A DNA stretch of 64,000 bases from the NCBI GenBank assembly GCA_013822085.1, contig PNJV01000003.1:1-64000 (forward strand), written 5' to 3'. The first letter of the stretch is position 1. Every line of letters begins with the position of its first letter. Position numbers and translations under genes: made by a program. Below are positions 1 through 8,418 of the stretch, in pieces. The notes beneath the pieces are model-generated. The model was given only the letters and a program-made list of their open reading frames with translations, was not told the origin of the DNA and searched no databases. Source of the stretch: Isosphaera sp. Lineage in GTDB: Bacteria; Planctomycetota; Phycisphaerae; Phycisphaerales; UBA1924.

Positions 1-842
1 CCGCCGCCGCCGGGGGCGTGCCAGCCCGGCCGGCGCGAATCTGGCTGGGCGAGCCGGTGGCCATCAAGGAGCGGACCAGCGCGCCGCTGCGTCGGCAGGC
101 GGGCGGCAACCTGCTCGTCGTCGGCCAGCGCGAGGAGACCGCAGCGGCGCTGAGCGCAGCGGCGCTTGCGAGCCTCGCCTGCGCCCCCGGCGCGCGGGTG
201 TGGCTGCTCGACGGCACCCCGGCCGACTCTGCCGTCGCTGGCGTGCTGCCCGGGCTTGCCGGGGCGATGGTGGGCGTGGCGCAGGCCGTGGGCTACCGCG
301 ACGCGGCGGGCGCCATCGAGCGCATGGCCGCCGAGACGCGCCGCCGCCTGAGCGCCGAGGACCTCGCGGTGGGCAACGGCCACGGCCGAGCCCAGCCGCC
401 CCCGCCCTGGGCTCTGCTCGTGCACGGGCTCCACCGCTTCAGGGCCCTGCGCCGGGCCGAGAACGAGTTCGACTTCTCCAGCTCGGCCGACGACAAGGCC
501 CCCCCCGCCGACCGGCTCCTGGCCGAGGTGCTGCGCGAGGGCCCCGCTGTGGGCGTGCACGTGGTGGCCTGGGTGGACACAGCTGCGAACCTGACGCGCT
601 GGATGGAGCGGTCGCTGCTGCGCGAGTTCGACGCGCGCGTGCTGATGCAGATGTCGGCCGCCGACTCGTCGGCGCTGATCGACGCGCCCACGGCCGCGTC
701 GCTGGGCGCCGGCCGGGCGCTGCTGTTCAGCGAGGAGGCGGGCGTGGTCGAGAAGTTCCGGCCCTTTGCCCTACCCGGCGCCGCGTGGCTGGCGTGGGCC
801 GGCGAGCGGGCGGCGGCCCGGGCCGCGAGCCTGCGCCCCTAG
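1..842 (+). CDS. FtsK/SpoIIIE-like ATPase, C-terminal part (5' end outside the window)
   Basis: Frame is open to the left edge; the listed GTG at 18 is probably internal. Walker-B-like hydrophobic stretch (PPWALLVHGLHRFRAL) and C-terminal GRALLFSEEAGVVEKFRPFALP resemble FtsK-type ATPase ends. Confidence 0.55.
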   Translation, partial: AAAGGVPARPARIWLGEPVAIKERTSAPLRRQAGGNLLVVGQREETAAALSAAALASLACAPGARVWLLDGTPADSAVAGVLPGLAGAMVGVAQAVGYRDAAGAIERMAAETRRRLSAEDLAVGNGHGRAQPPPPWALLVHGLHRFRALRRAENEFDFSSSADDKAPPADRLLAEVLREGPAVGVHVVAWVDTAANLTRWMERSLLREFDARVLMQMSAADSSALIDAPTAASLGAGRALLFSEEAGVVEKFRPFALPGAAWLAWAGERAAARAASLRP

Positions 843-936
843 CCCAGCGCGATCGCCCCTAGCCCAGCGCGATCGCCCCTAGCGCAGCGCGATCGCCCCT
901 AGCCCAGCGCGATCGCCCCTAGCCCAGCGCGATCGC
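834..936. repeat. 20-bp tandem repeat, about 5 copies (unit AGCCCAGCGCGATCGCCCCT)
   Basis: Direct reading of 841-860, 861-880, 881-900 (one C-to-G variant), 901-920 and 921-936 (partial). Confidence 0.97.
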
Positions 937-1107
937 GTAGAGCAGGCCGAGCAGCAGCACGGCCAGCATCGCCGCGGCCAGGGCCCCGAGCACGCGCACG
1001 GCCTGGCGCTTGGCCCGCACGGACGCGGTCGGCACGGTGCGCGGGCCGGCGCCGCCTTGGCTGCGCGACCGGCGCTGGCGCTGACGCTGGTGAGGTCGGT
1101 GTGGCAT
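919..1107 (-). CDS. Small (62 aa) basic protein with one C-terminal TM helix
   Basis: ATG at 1107; MPHRPHQRQRQRRSRSQ...VRVLGALAAAMLAVLLLGLLYAIALG*; stop lies inside the tandem repeat. Confidence 0.5.
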   Translation of the reverse strand: MPHRPHQRQRQRRSRSQGGAGPRTVPTASVRAKRQAVRVLGALAAAMLAVLLLGLLYAIALG

Positions 1108-1142
1108 GCTTGGTCCCCTGCGCGCGTGCCGGGCGCGGGTGG

Positions 1143-2033
1143 TCACTCGCCCGGGATGTACGAAATGGCGCCCTGCCAGGGCGAGGAAGCCGAGGCGTAG
1201 AGCCGCCGAGCGATGCGCCCGGCCAGGTAGGAATCGCGCCCCGCCCGGCAGGCGGCGCGCATCGCGCGGGCCATGAGCACCGGGTCCCCCGCGTGGGCGA
1301 TGGCGGTGTTGAGCAGCACGCCGTCGGCGCCCAGCTCCATGGCCACCGAGACATCGCTCGCTGCGCCCACGCCGGCGTCGACGATCACCGGGTAGCCCGG
1401 GTCGGCCGACTTGAGCAGCTCCAGGCACAGGAGGATGTTGGCGCTGTTGAGCACGCCCTGCCCCGAGCCGATCGGCGAGCCGGCGGGCATCACCGCTGCG
1501 GCGCCGGCGTCGCGGACGCGCAGCGCGGCGATCGGGTCGTCCGAGCAGTAGGCCAGCACCTGGAAGCCGTCGCGCACCAGGGCGGCGGTGGCCTCGATGG
1601 TCCCCACCGGGTCGGGCAGGAGCGTCTTCTTGTCGCCGAGCACCTCCAGCTTCACCCAGCCCGAGCCGGGGTTGCCCAGCTGCTCGAGCAGCTCGCGCCC
1701 CAGCCGCGCCACGCGCACCGCGTCCTCGGCCGTGAAGCACCCGGCGGTGTTGGGCAGCACGGTGTACCGGCCCAGGTCCAGCGCGTCCAGGAGCGACTGG
1801 CCCTGGGCGTTGTACAGCCGCTCGCGGCGCACGGCCACCGTGACCACCTGGGCGCCCGACGCGTCGAGGGCGTCGCGCATCAGTTGGTGGCTGGCGTACT
1901 TGCCCGTGCCGACGATCAGCCTGCTGCCAAACTCCCGCCCGGCCAGGCGCAGCGGCGCCTCGGGCGAGAGGCGGGCCGAGAGCGGCGGGGCGCTCGGCTC
2001 GGGCGTGTGGGCGTTGGGTGCGCTGGGTGGCAT
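1143..2033 (-). CDS. thiG: Thiazole synthase ThiG
   Basis: [54 protein letters not shown] motifs. Confidence 0.96.
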   Translation of the reverse strand: MPPSAPNAHTPEPSAPPLSARLSPEAPLRLAGREFGSRLIVGTGKYASHQLMRDALDASGAQVVTVAVRRERLYNAQGQSLLDALDLGRYTVLPNTAGCFTAEDAVRVARLGRELLEQLGNPGSGWVKLEVLGDKKTLLPDPVGTIEATAALVRDGFQVLAYCSDDPIAALRVRDAGAAAVMPAGSPIGSGQGVLNSANILLCLELLKSADPGYPVIVDAGVGAASDVSVAMELGADGVLLNTAIAHAGDPVLMARAMRAACRAGRDSYLAGRIARRLYASASSPWQGAISYIPGE

Positions 2034-2036
2034 GGC

Positions 2037-2237
2037 TCAGCCGCCGCCGACGAGGGTGACGATCTCCACGCGGTCGCCCGGCGTCAGCGTGGTGCCCGCG
2101 TGGTCGGCCTTGCGGACCAGGGCCCGGTTGATCTCCACGGCGCACGCGGCCCGGCCCAGGCCCAGGGCTTCGAGCATGTCAGGGACGCGGCAGCCGTCGG
2201 GCAGCTCCCGCGACTGACCGTTGACGACGATCTCCAT
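2037..2237 (-). CDS. thiS: Sulfur carrier protein ThiS
   Basis: 66 aa beta-grasp-like MEIVVNGQSRELPDG...GDRVEIVTLVGGG ending in Gly-Gly; 3 nt from thiG. Confidence 0.93.
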   Translation of the reverse strand: MEIVVNGQSRELPDGCRVPDMLEALGLGRAACAVEINRALVRKADHAGTTLTPGDRVEIVTLVGGG

Positions 2238-2248
2238 GGGCGATCGTA

Positions 2249-2764
2249 TCAGCCGGGGGCGTCGGGGGTGCGCCGGGGCTCGGCGGTCGCGTGGGCCGGG
2301 GGCTTGGCGTGGCGGGCCGAGCTGAGCACGACCACGCCCACGACGATCAGCGCGATGCCGATCGCCTTGGGCAGCGTCACGCGGTCGAGCCCCGCCGCGT
2401 GGGCCACCAGCGCCGCGGTGACCGGGGCCAGCCCGAAGGCGATGGGCTTGACGACGGTGATGTCCGACAGCCGCATGGCCGAGTAGAACAACGCCAGCGC
2501 CAGCGCGCCGGTGAGGACCCCAGACCCGATCACCGCCGCGGCCAGCACGCTCGGCGAGGCCCCGCGCCACCCCGCCGGCTCCGTCCCAGCCCACGAGATC
2601 GCCAGCCACGCCGAGAGGATCACCAGCGGCAGCGCAAAGGCCGTGCGCACCGCCAGGAGCGTCATCGGCCCGATCTGCCCCGAGCCGATCACGTACTTGG
2701 CGCACACCTCGCCGACCCCGAAGCACACCCCGGCGCCGATGGCGAGTAATATCGAGACGGGCAT
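2249..2764 (-). CDS. EamA/DMT-type membrane transporter, single-domain (171 aa)
   Basis: Hydrophobic helices with EamA-like pattern (PIAFGLAPVTAAL, IGIALIVVGVVVL); just upstream of thiS. Confidence 0.7.
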   Translation of the reverse strand: MPVSILLAIGAGVCFGVGEVCAKYVIGSGQIGPMTLLAVRTAFALPLVILSAWLAISWAGTEPAGWRGASPSVLAAAVIGSGVLTGALALALFYSAMRLSDITVVKPIAFGLAPVTAALVAHAAGLDRVTLPKAIGIALIVVGVVVLSSARHAKPPAHATAEPRRTPDAPG

Positions 2765-2830
2765 GCCCGGAGCGTATCGTCCCGGACCACGGCCCGCGCC
2801 TCCGCGGGCTCATCGAAAGGTGAAGGCTCG

Positions 2831-3592
2831 ATGAAGCACGGCCCCGAGCTGGGCGACACATCGGCGAGCGGCGGCGGCGTCGCCCGCCTGGCCGCGTCCA
2901 TCGAAGCGGCCCTGATCACCAGCCCCCGGGCGGTCTCGGCCGAGCGCATCGCCGCTGCGCTGGGGCTCACCCAGCCCGCGCAGCACCCCGCCCCCGATGC
3001 GCCCGCCCAGGCCGCCCCGGAGCCGCCCCGCCCCACACGCCGCAAGCCGCACGGCCACGACGATCCCGCCGCCCTGGTCCAGCGGGCCGTGGACTGGCTC
3101 AACAGGCAGTACGCCGACACCGGGCGGGCCTTCCGCATCGAGGCCCTCGCCGGCGGGTACCGCCTGGTCACCCTGGCCGAGCACCGCGGCGTCATCGAGG
3201 CAATGCAGGGCCTCCGCGCCGGACGCGGCCTGAGCAAGCCCGCCATCGAGGCCCTGGCCATCATCGCCTACCGGCAGCCCATCTCCCGCGCGGGCGTCGA
3301 GGCCATCCGCGGCGTGGCCTGCGGCGAGGTGATCAAGTCCCTCACAGAGCGCCGGCTCGTCACCGTCGTGGGACGCGCCGAAGAGATCGGCCGGCCGCTG
3401 CTCTACGGCACGACCAAGGCCTTCCTGGAGGTCTTCGGCCTGGCGTCGATCAAGGAGCTGCCCACCGAGAAGGAGCTGGGCGCCCTTGGCCACTTCGGCC
3501 CCGCCGATGAGCCGGCGCATCTCGCAGCTGCCGCGCCCGCCGAGCCGCCGAGCGTCACCGTGATCGCCCCGGCAGCGCGCGAGCAAGCCTGA
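2831..3592 (+). CDS. scpB: Segregation and condensation protein B
   Basis: Winged-helix signature GLSKPAIEALAIIAYRQPISRAGVEAIRGV, GRAEEIGRPLLYGTTKAFLEVFGL. Confidence 0.95.
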   Translation: MKHGPELGDTSASGGGVARLAASIEAALITSPRAVSAERIAAALGLTQPAQHPAPDAPAQAAPEPPRPTRRKPHGHDDPAALVQRAVDWLNRQYADTGRAFRIEALAGGYRLVTLAEHRGVIEAMQGLRAGRGLSKPAIEALAIIAYRQPISRAGVEAIRGVACGEVIKSLTERRLVTVVGRAEEIGRPLLYGTTKAFLEVFGLASIKELPTEKELGALGHFGPADEPAHLAAAAPAEPPSVTVIAPAAREQA

Positions 3593-3771
3593 CTCGATCG
3601 GGGCGCGTTCGGTCGCGGCGCTGGCCCGCGGCGCGCTTACCCGCTTGGCCACGCCGCAGCGTCGATGTTTCACGGCCTGACCGCTGCTGCGCAGCATCCC
3701 GGCCGCCCCCAGACGCGAATCGACCTGGGCCGAGGGCGCCCTGTGAGCGCCTCAGCCCCCGGAGGCAGCAC

Positions 3772-5076
3772 ATGGGCACATCGCGCCAGGGCGTGGACAT
3801 GGACCGGCGGCGGGCCCTGGCGATCGCCGCGCTCCTCTCTGCCGGGGCGCTGGCCCCCGGGCTGTGGCGACCCTCAGCCGCGCTGGCCCAGCCGCGCAAC
3901 ACCGGCGGCGGACGCTCGGCGCGCGGGCCGTCGATCGCCCAGCGGATCTTCACCCGCCAGGACCAGGAGCAGTGGCTCCTGCGGGCCGACCTGCTCCTGC
4001 AAAGCCCGGTCCTCCGGCGGATCATCGAGGGCGTGCTCACCGAGACCGACGCCAGCACGCTGCGCTTCGACGAGGCCGCGATCGTCTTCCCGATCGTCGA
4101 GTCCACCGCCTCGTCGCGCTTCGTGCCGGGGGACCTGGCCTGGCAGGTGCGCGTGAGCGACCGGCAGGTGCCCAGCACGTTCACCTTTATAGGTGGTCTC
4201 CAGTCCGGCTCGCGCCTGGGCAGCTGGCGGTTCGACAACCCCGCGGACCTGGCCAGCAACGTGCGGCTGAACGTGGACATCCCGCTGGACACCTGGAACC
4301 TGCGCTTCGACGAGCGCGCCGCGATGGAGATCGCCTGGTCCCCGCCGGTCTCGCAGGACGCGCGCACGGGCCTGGAGCCCCAGGCGTTCGTCGAGTACGT
4401 CCGCGACCCGGCCGAGGCGGCCCAGACCCGCGCCGAGCTGGCGCCGCTCATCGAACGCTGGCTGGGCAAGCGCGACCCGGCCAAGCTCCGCCCCGTCGAG
4501 GCGGCCAAGACCATCGCCGCCGGCGTGCTCGAGCACGTCCAGGTCTCGGGCAACGGCCTGGTGGCCTCGCGCAACGGCCAGCTGGCCGGCTTCGAGCTGG
4601 GCGGCGCAGCCCTCACCGCCAGGCAGCGCCGCGGCAGCGAGCACGAGATGACGGCCCTGCTGGCCGCCGCCCTGCGGCAGATCGGCCTGCCCACGCGCAC
4701 CGTCATCGCCGTCGACGACGCCCCGCGCGGCGCCGGGCTCTTCAACGCCAACCTGCGCTCCTGGGTCGAGTTCTGGGCCCTGACCCCCGACACGCAGGAC
4801 CAGCTCTGGATCCCCGTTGACGTGGCCCGCCAGCGCCGCTCCGGCAGCAGGGCCCCGCGCATCAACCAGGCCTGGAAGTACTTCGGGGCCCACGACGAGA
4901 CCGAGCGGCTCCTGCCCGTGGCGCTCCAGTTCCACCCGCCGGTGCCCTCGCAGGCCTTCGGCGTGCCGGCGTTCTGGGGCTGGCGCACGCGTCCCGAGGT
5001 CGAGTTCGGCACCCAGGCCCTGCGCTTCAACGTCAGCGCCCGCGCCATCCGCGGCGGGCAGCGCCCCGTGCGCTAA
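3772..5076 (+). CDS. Secreted transglutaminase-like fold protein, probably lacking catalytic residues
   Basis: N-terminal DRRRALAIAALLSAGALA signal; EHEMTALLAAALRQIGLPTRTVIAVD...LRSWVEFW...WIPVD matches the transglutaminase-core pattern without Cys/His; GGAGG SD. Confidence 0.6.
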   Translation: MGTSRQGVDMDRRRALAIAALLSAGALAPGLWRPSAALAQPRNTGGGRSARGPSIAQRIFTRQDQEQWLLRADLLLQSPVLRRIIEGVLTETDASTLRFDEAAIVFPIVESTASSRFVPGDLAWQVRVSDRQVPSTFTFIGGLQSGSRLGSWRFDNPADLASNVRLNVDIPLDTWNLRFDERAAMEIAWSPPVSQDARTGLEPQAFVEYVRDPAEAAQTRAELAPLIERWLGKRDPAKLRPVEAAKTIAAGVLEHVQVSGNGLVASRNGQLAGFELGGAALTARQRRGSEHEMTALLAAALRQIGLPTRTVIAVDDAPRGAGLFNANLRSWVEFWALTPDTQDQLWIPVDVARQRRSGSRAPRINQAWKYFGAHDETERLLPVALQFHPPVPSQAFGVPAFWGWRTRPEVEFGTQALRFNVSARAIRGGQRPVR

Positions 5077-5150
5077 GGCACGCCGCGGGCGCCACGCCGC
5101 CTCAGCGGGCACGCGCGCTCGGCGCGGGCGGGCCGCAGCCGGGCCGGCGA

Positions 5151-6302
5151 TCAGAGCGCCGACGCGGCCGCTGCCGGCGGCTGGTCCGGGCTCCGGACCA
5201 GCAGGCCAGTAGCGCGCGACAACGCCGCCAGGAACCCGGCCGAGTCGCCGCGGTCGCGCACGGCCCGGCGCAGGGCCTGCCCCGCGGCGCGGCGCTGCGC
5301 CGGGTCGATCACCAGCGGGTGGAGCGCGGTGGCGAGCATGAGCATCGTCGGCCCCCGTGCCAGCAGCCAGGGCGCCGCCCCCAGCAGCAGGGCGTCGCAG
5401 GCCGGGTCGCGCGGGGCGATCACCGGCACGCCCGCCGATGCGGCGCACCGGGCCAGGACGGCCCCGCCCAGCGGCGGCGCGTCCAAGCCGGACACCCGGC
5501 CCGGGTCGGACCCCCACACGGCGATGTCGCACCCGGGCAGCCAGCCCAGCGCCGGCCCGTCGCACAGGCGCACGTCCCAGTCGCGCTTGTGCAGGCGCAG
5601 GTAGCGTGCCGCGCGGCGCGTCTGCCAGCTGCCCGACGAGGCCACGCCCAACGCACGCTCTCCCGAGACGTGCACCATCCCCATGACCCATGCGAACAGC
5701 CGCGCGTCGCCCTCCGAGGGCGGGTCCGCCAGCAGCCCGACCACCGCCTCGTCGCCCTGGGCCCCGAGCATGGCCCGGGCGCGGGCCCGCTGGGCCTCCC
5801 ACCCGGCGTCGAGATCCGGCATCGGCAGGCGCTCGACGCGCTGCGCCGCGGCTTCCCCCAGCCCCGTAACAACGCCCGAGCCCTCGGGCACCAGGCAGCG
5901 GACCGACGCCCCGGTGCTGCGCCAGGTCTCAGCCGGGAGGTGGCTCGGCACCAGCGTCAGCCGCGCGTCGGGCATCACGCCGTGGAGCGCCCCGAACATC
6001 CACGAGGACCAGCACAGCACCACCGGGGCTCTGCCGTGCCGGCGGCGCAGGGCCCGGGCCACCCGCCGGGCGCGCAGGGCCGCGGGCAGCCCGGCAAGCC
6101 TGGGCGAGCCCAGCCCGACCACCTCCGGCAGGCCCGCGGCGTGGGCACCGCGGGCGTCGCCCCACGAGCCGGCCACCGCTGCGACGTGCCGGCCGCGCAG
6201 CCCGCTCGCCGCACGCCCGGCCAGCAACGCCCACGCGGCGCCGTCCCGGCTCGGGCAGAGCACGTGCAACACCGGCGTTTGGTCGGCTCCGCGAGTGGTC
6301 AT
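5151..6302 (-). CDS. Glycosyltransferase-like (GT-B/GT4-like) protein
   Basis: Rossmann-like repeats, HVLCPSRDGAAWALLAGRAASGLRGRH start; start moved to ATG 6302. Confidence 0.45.
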   Translation of the reverse strand: MTTRGADQTPVLHVLCPSRDGAAWALLAGRAASGLRGRHVAAVAGSWGDARGAHAAGLPEVVGLGSPRLAGLPAALRARRVARALRRRHGRAPVVLCWSSWMFGALHGVMPDARLTLVPSHLPAETWRSTGASVRCLVPEGSGVVTGLGEAAAQRVERLPMPDLDAGWEAQRARARAMLGAQGDEAVVGLLADPPSEGDARLFAWVMGMVHVSGERALGVASSGSWQTRRAARYLRLHKRDWDVRLCDGPALGWLPGCDIAVWGSDPGRVSGLDAPPLGGAVLARCAASAGVPVIAPRDPACDALLLGAAPWLLARGPTMLMLATALHPLVIDPAQRRAAGQALRRAVRDRGDSAGFLAALSRATGLLVRSPDQPPAAAASAL

Positions 6303-6368
6303 CGAGGCCAAGCGTACCGGTCGGGCGGGCCCGAGGCTGGGGCCGCCTCGTGGGCCCTGGCGCGGGCT

Positions 6369-7097
6369 CTAACGCAGCTCGGAGAGCTCGCGCGGGTCCA
6401 GCTCGGCGGAGGCCTCGAAGAAGAGCCGCGCCAGGCGGATGCCCGCCCAGCGGGCCAGGTCCTGCTCGGCCTGGGCGCGCTCGGCGCGGGTGCTGATCGG
6501 CGTGCGCTGCTGCCGCGCCGTGACGGTCAGGGTGTGCGCGTCGGCGGGCGCGCCGGGCTCGGGCCAGAGCCGCTGACCGCTGGCCGCGTCGACCACCTTG
6601 ACGCGCAGCACCGCACGCGGCAGGTGCGAGGACCCGTCGACCGAGACCGTGAACTCGTCCACCGTCGCGTAGACGACCACCTCGGCCCCGACCTCCGTGC
6701 CCACCTGCGCGACCGTCAGCGGCTCGCTGAATCGCTCCCGCCGCGCCGCCGCGGTGGCCTGCCGCGACTGGATCGCGTCGGTGAGCAGCTCCTCGTCCAG
6801 GAGCAGCTGCTCGGCGGTGACCCCGATCAGGTCGCGCGATGACCGCTGCGGCACGCGGTTGAACCGGTCGTCGACGAAGATCACCGTCGGGCGGTCCTTG
6901 TCGAGCGTGTAGACGGCCGGGGCCTTCTCCGGGCCGCCGATGAAGTACACCGCCGGGCCCACGATGTTGCACGCCGGCGCCGCCGACAGCGCCAGAAGCG
7001 CCAGCGCCCCCAGCCAACCCCTCAGCGGGGCGGATCTGGGGCGGTCGTGCGCGTGGTCGGGGTCAGTGCGCATGGCCGTGTGCTCCGGGGCGGTCAT
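6369..7097 (-). CDS. Predicted lipoprotein, unknown function
   Basis: Signal plus lipobox-like LSAAPAC; resembles the adjacent 7170-7859 product in layout. Confidence 0.6.
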   Translation of the reverse strand: MTAPEHTAMRTDPDHAHDRPRSAPLRGWLGALALLALSAAPACNIVGPAVYFIGGPEKAPAVYTLDKDRPTVIFVDDRFNRVPQRSSRDLIGVTAEQLLLDEELLTDAIQSRQATAAARRERFSEPLTVAQVGTEVGAEVVVYATVDEFTVSVDGSSHLPRAVLRVKVVDAASGQRLWPEPGAPADAHTLTVTARQQRTPISTRAERAQAEQDLARWAGIRLARLFFEASAELDPRELSELR

Positions 7098-7169
7098 GGG
7101 GGCGGGTGTGCGTGTGCGTGTGGGAGTAGGCGCGGGTGCGCAAATGCAGGCAGTGGGGCGCGGGCGAGA

Positions 7170-7859
7170 TCAATAATCCGGGTAGTACGGCTCCTGGTGG
7201 TTGTAGAACAGCCACGCAGCCCGGTCGGCCAGGCGGCGCGCAAGCTCCGTGTTCACCGCGGCCCGGGGCAGGTCGTTGGGCCCGTAGCCGTCCTTGTCGG
7301 GGAACGACACGCGCACCAGCTTGGAATAGGCAAAGTCCGAATCGAGCGGCCCCCCGACCTCGACCACCCCGACCGTCGCCGCCGCCACGCCGTTCCACAG
7401 GTACTGGTTGCCCGGCTCGTGCAGGCGGTAGTCGGTCAGCTCGACGACGACCAGCCGCTCCACCCCGAGCTGCTCGGCCACGTCGGCGTACGCCATCGTG
7501 ACCCAGCGCGGCGTGTTGAGCTGGAAGTCCAGCACCTCCGCCGCGGGGACGTACCCGCTGGCCTCGGCCTGGCGCGCCAGCCGCTCGGAGACCTGCTCGG
7601 TCAGCCGCGGCAGCAGCTCCGGGTTGTCCGCCTGCACGAAGCGGTCGGCGGTCACGATCACCGCGAAGGACTTGCCCTTGAGCCCGCCGTACTCGCCATC
7701 GATCTGGCGCGTGGAGTTGCGCCTGCGGCTCTCTTCCAGCGCCGCGATGGCCCCCCCGACGGCGCACCCGCCCAGCGCAAGCGTGCCGACGGCCGTGATC
7801 AAGCCCAGCCACCGCCCAACGCCGCGCCGGCGACGCCTCATCCGTTGGTCGCGTTCCAT
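7170..7859 (-). CDS. Predicted lipoprotein, unknown function
   Basis: Lipobox-like TLALGGC; start overlaps the upstream DUF2752-like gene. Confidence 0.6.
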   Translation of the reverse strand: MERDQRMRRRRRGVGRWLGLITAVGTLALGGCAVGGAIAALEESRRRNSTRQIDGEYGGLKGKSFAVIVTADRFVQADNPELLPRLTEQVSERLARQAEASGYVPAAEVLDFQLNTPRWVTMAYADVAEQLGVERLVVVELTDYRLHEPGNQYLWNGVAAATVGVVEVGGPLDSDFAYSKLVRVSFPDKDGYGPNDLPRAAVNTELARRLADRAAWLFYNHQEPYYPDY

Positions 7860-8344
7860 GTCAGCAGTTTATAGACCCACGAGCCGGCCAGCACGCCCAG
7901 CCCCGCCCACATCAGCCGAGGGCTCAGAACGCCCGTCAGGGCCGAGAGCACCCGCGAGCCGGTCGCCGCGCTCCACGCCAGCCCCCACACCAGCACCGCT
8001 GTGACCAGCGACCCGATCGCCCCGACCGGCTGGATCGCTGCCGCCCCGATCAGGTCCCCGCCAGCAGCGGTAGCGCACGCCGTGGTCACGCCGCACGTGG
8101 GGCAGGGCAGGCCCGTGGCCACGACCATCCCGCACGCGGGCAGCCCGAGCTGCTCGTGCGTGCCGTGGCCGTCGGGGTCGGGAACCAGCGACGCGGCCAC
8201 CGCCAGGCCCGCCAGCAACGCCCCCGCCGCGACCGCGCACGCCAGCCGCTGGCCGATCGTCAGCCGGGCCGGCCCCACGGCCGGCGGCGCTACCGGTTGA
8301 TCCTGCCCGGCGCTGCGGGCATCGGTGTCGCTGCTCTGGTGCAT
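7838..8344 (-). CDS. DUF2752-like membrane protein
   Basis: GLPCPTCGVTTA motif with flanking TM helices. Confidence 0.8.
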   Translation of the reverse strand: MHQSSDTDARSAGQDQPVAPPAVGPARLTIGQRLACAVAAGALLAGLAVAASLVPDPDGHGTHEQLGLPACGMVVATGLPCPTCGVTTACATAAGGDLIGAAAIQPVGAIGSLVTAVLVWGLAWSAATGSRVLSALTGVLSPRLMWAGLGVLAGSWVYKLLTWNATNG

Positions 8345-8418
8345 CGCCCAAGCGTATGGACGACCGCTCGCCCGCGGGCTGGGCGCGTGGCGGGCGCTGC
8401 GCCAGCAGAGCGAGCCGC

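Noticed and set aside
834-936. CRISPR array
   Set aside because: Repeats are directly abutting with no spacers and no cas genes nearby; it is a plain tandem repeat.
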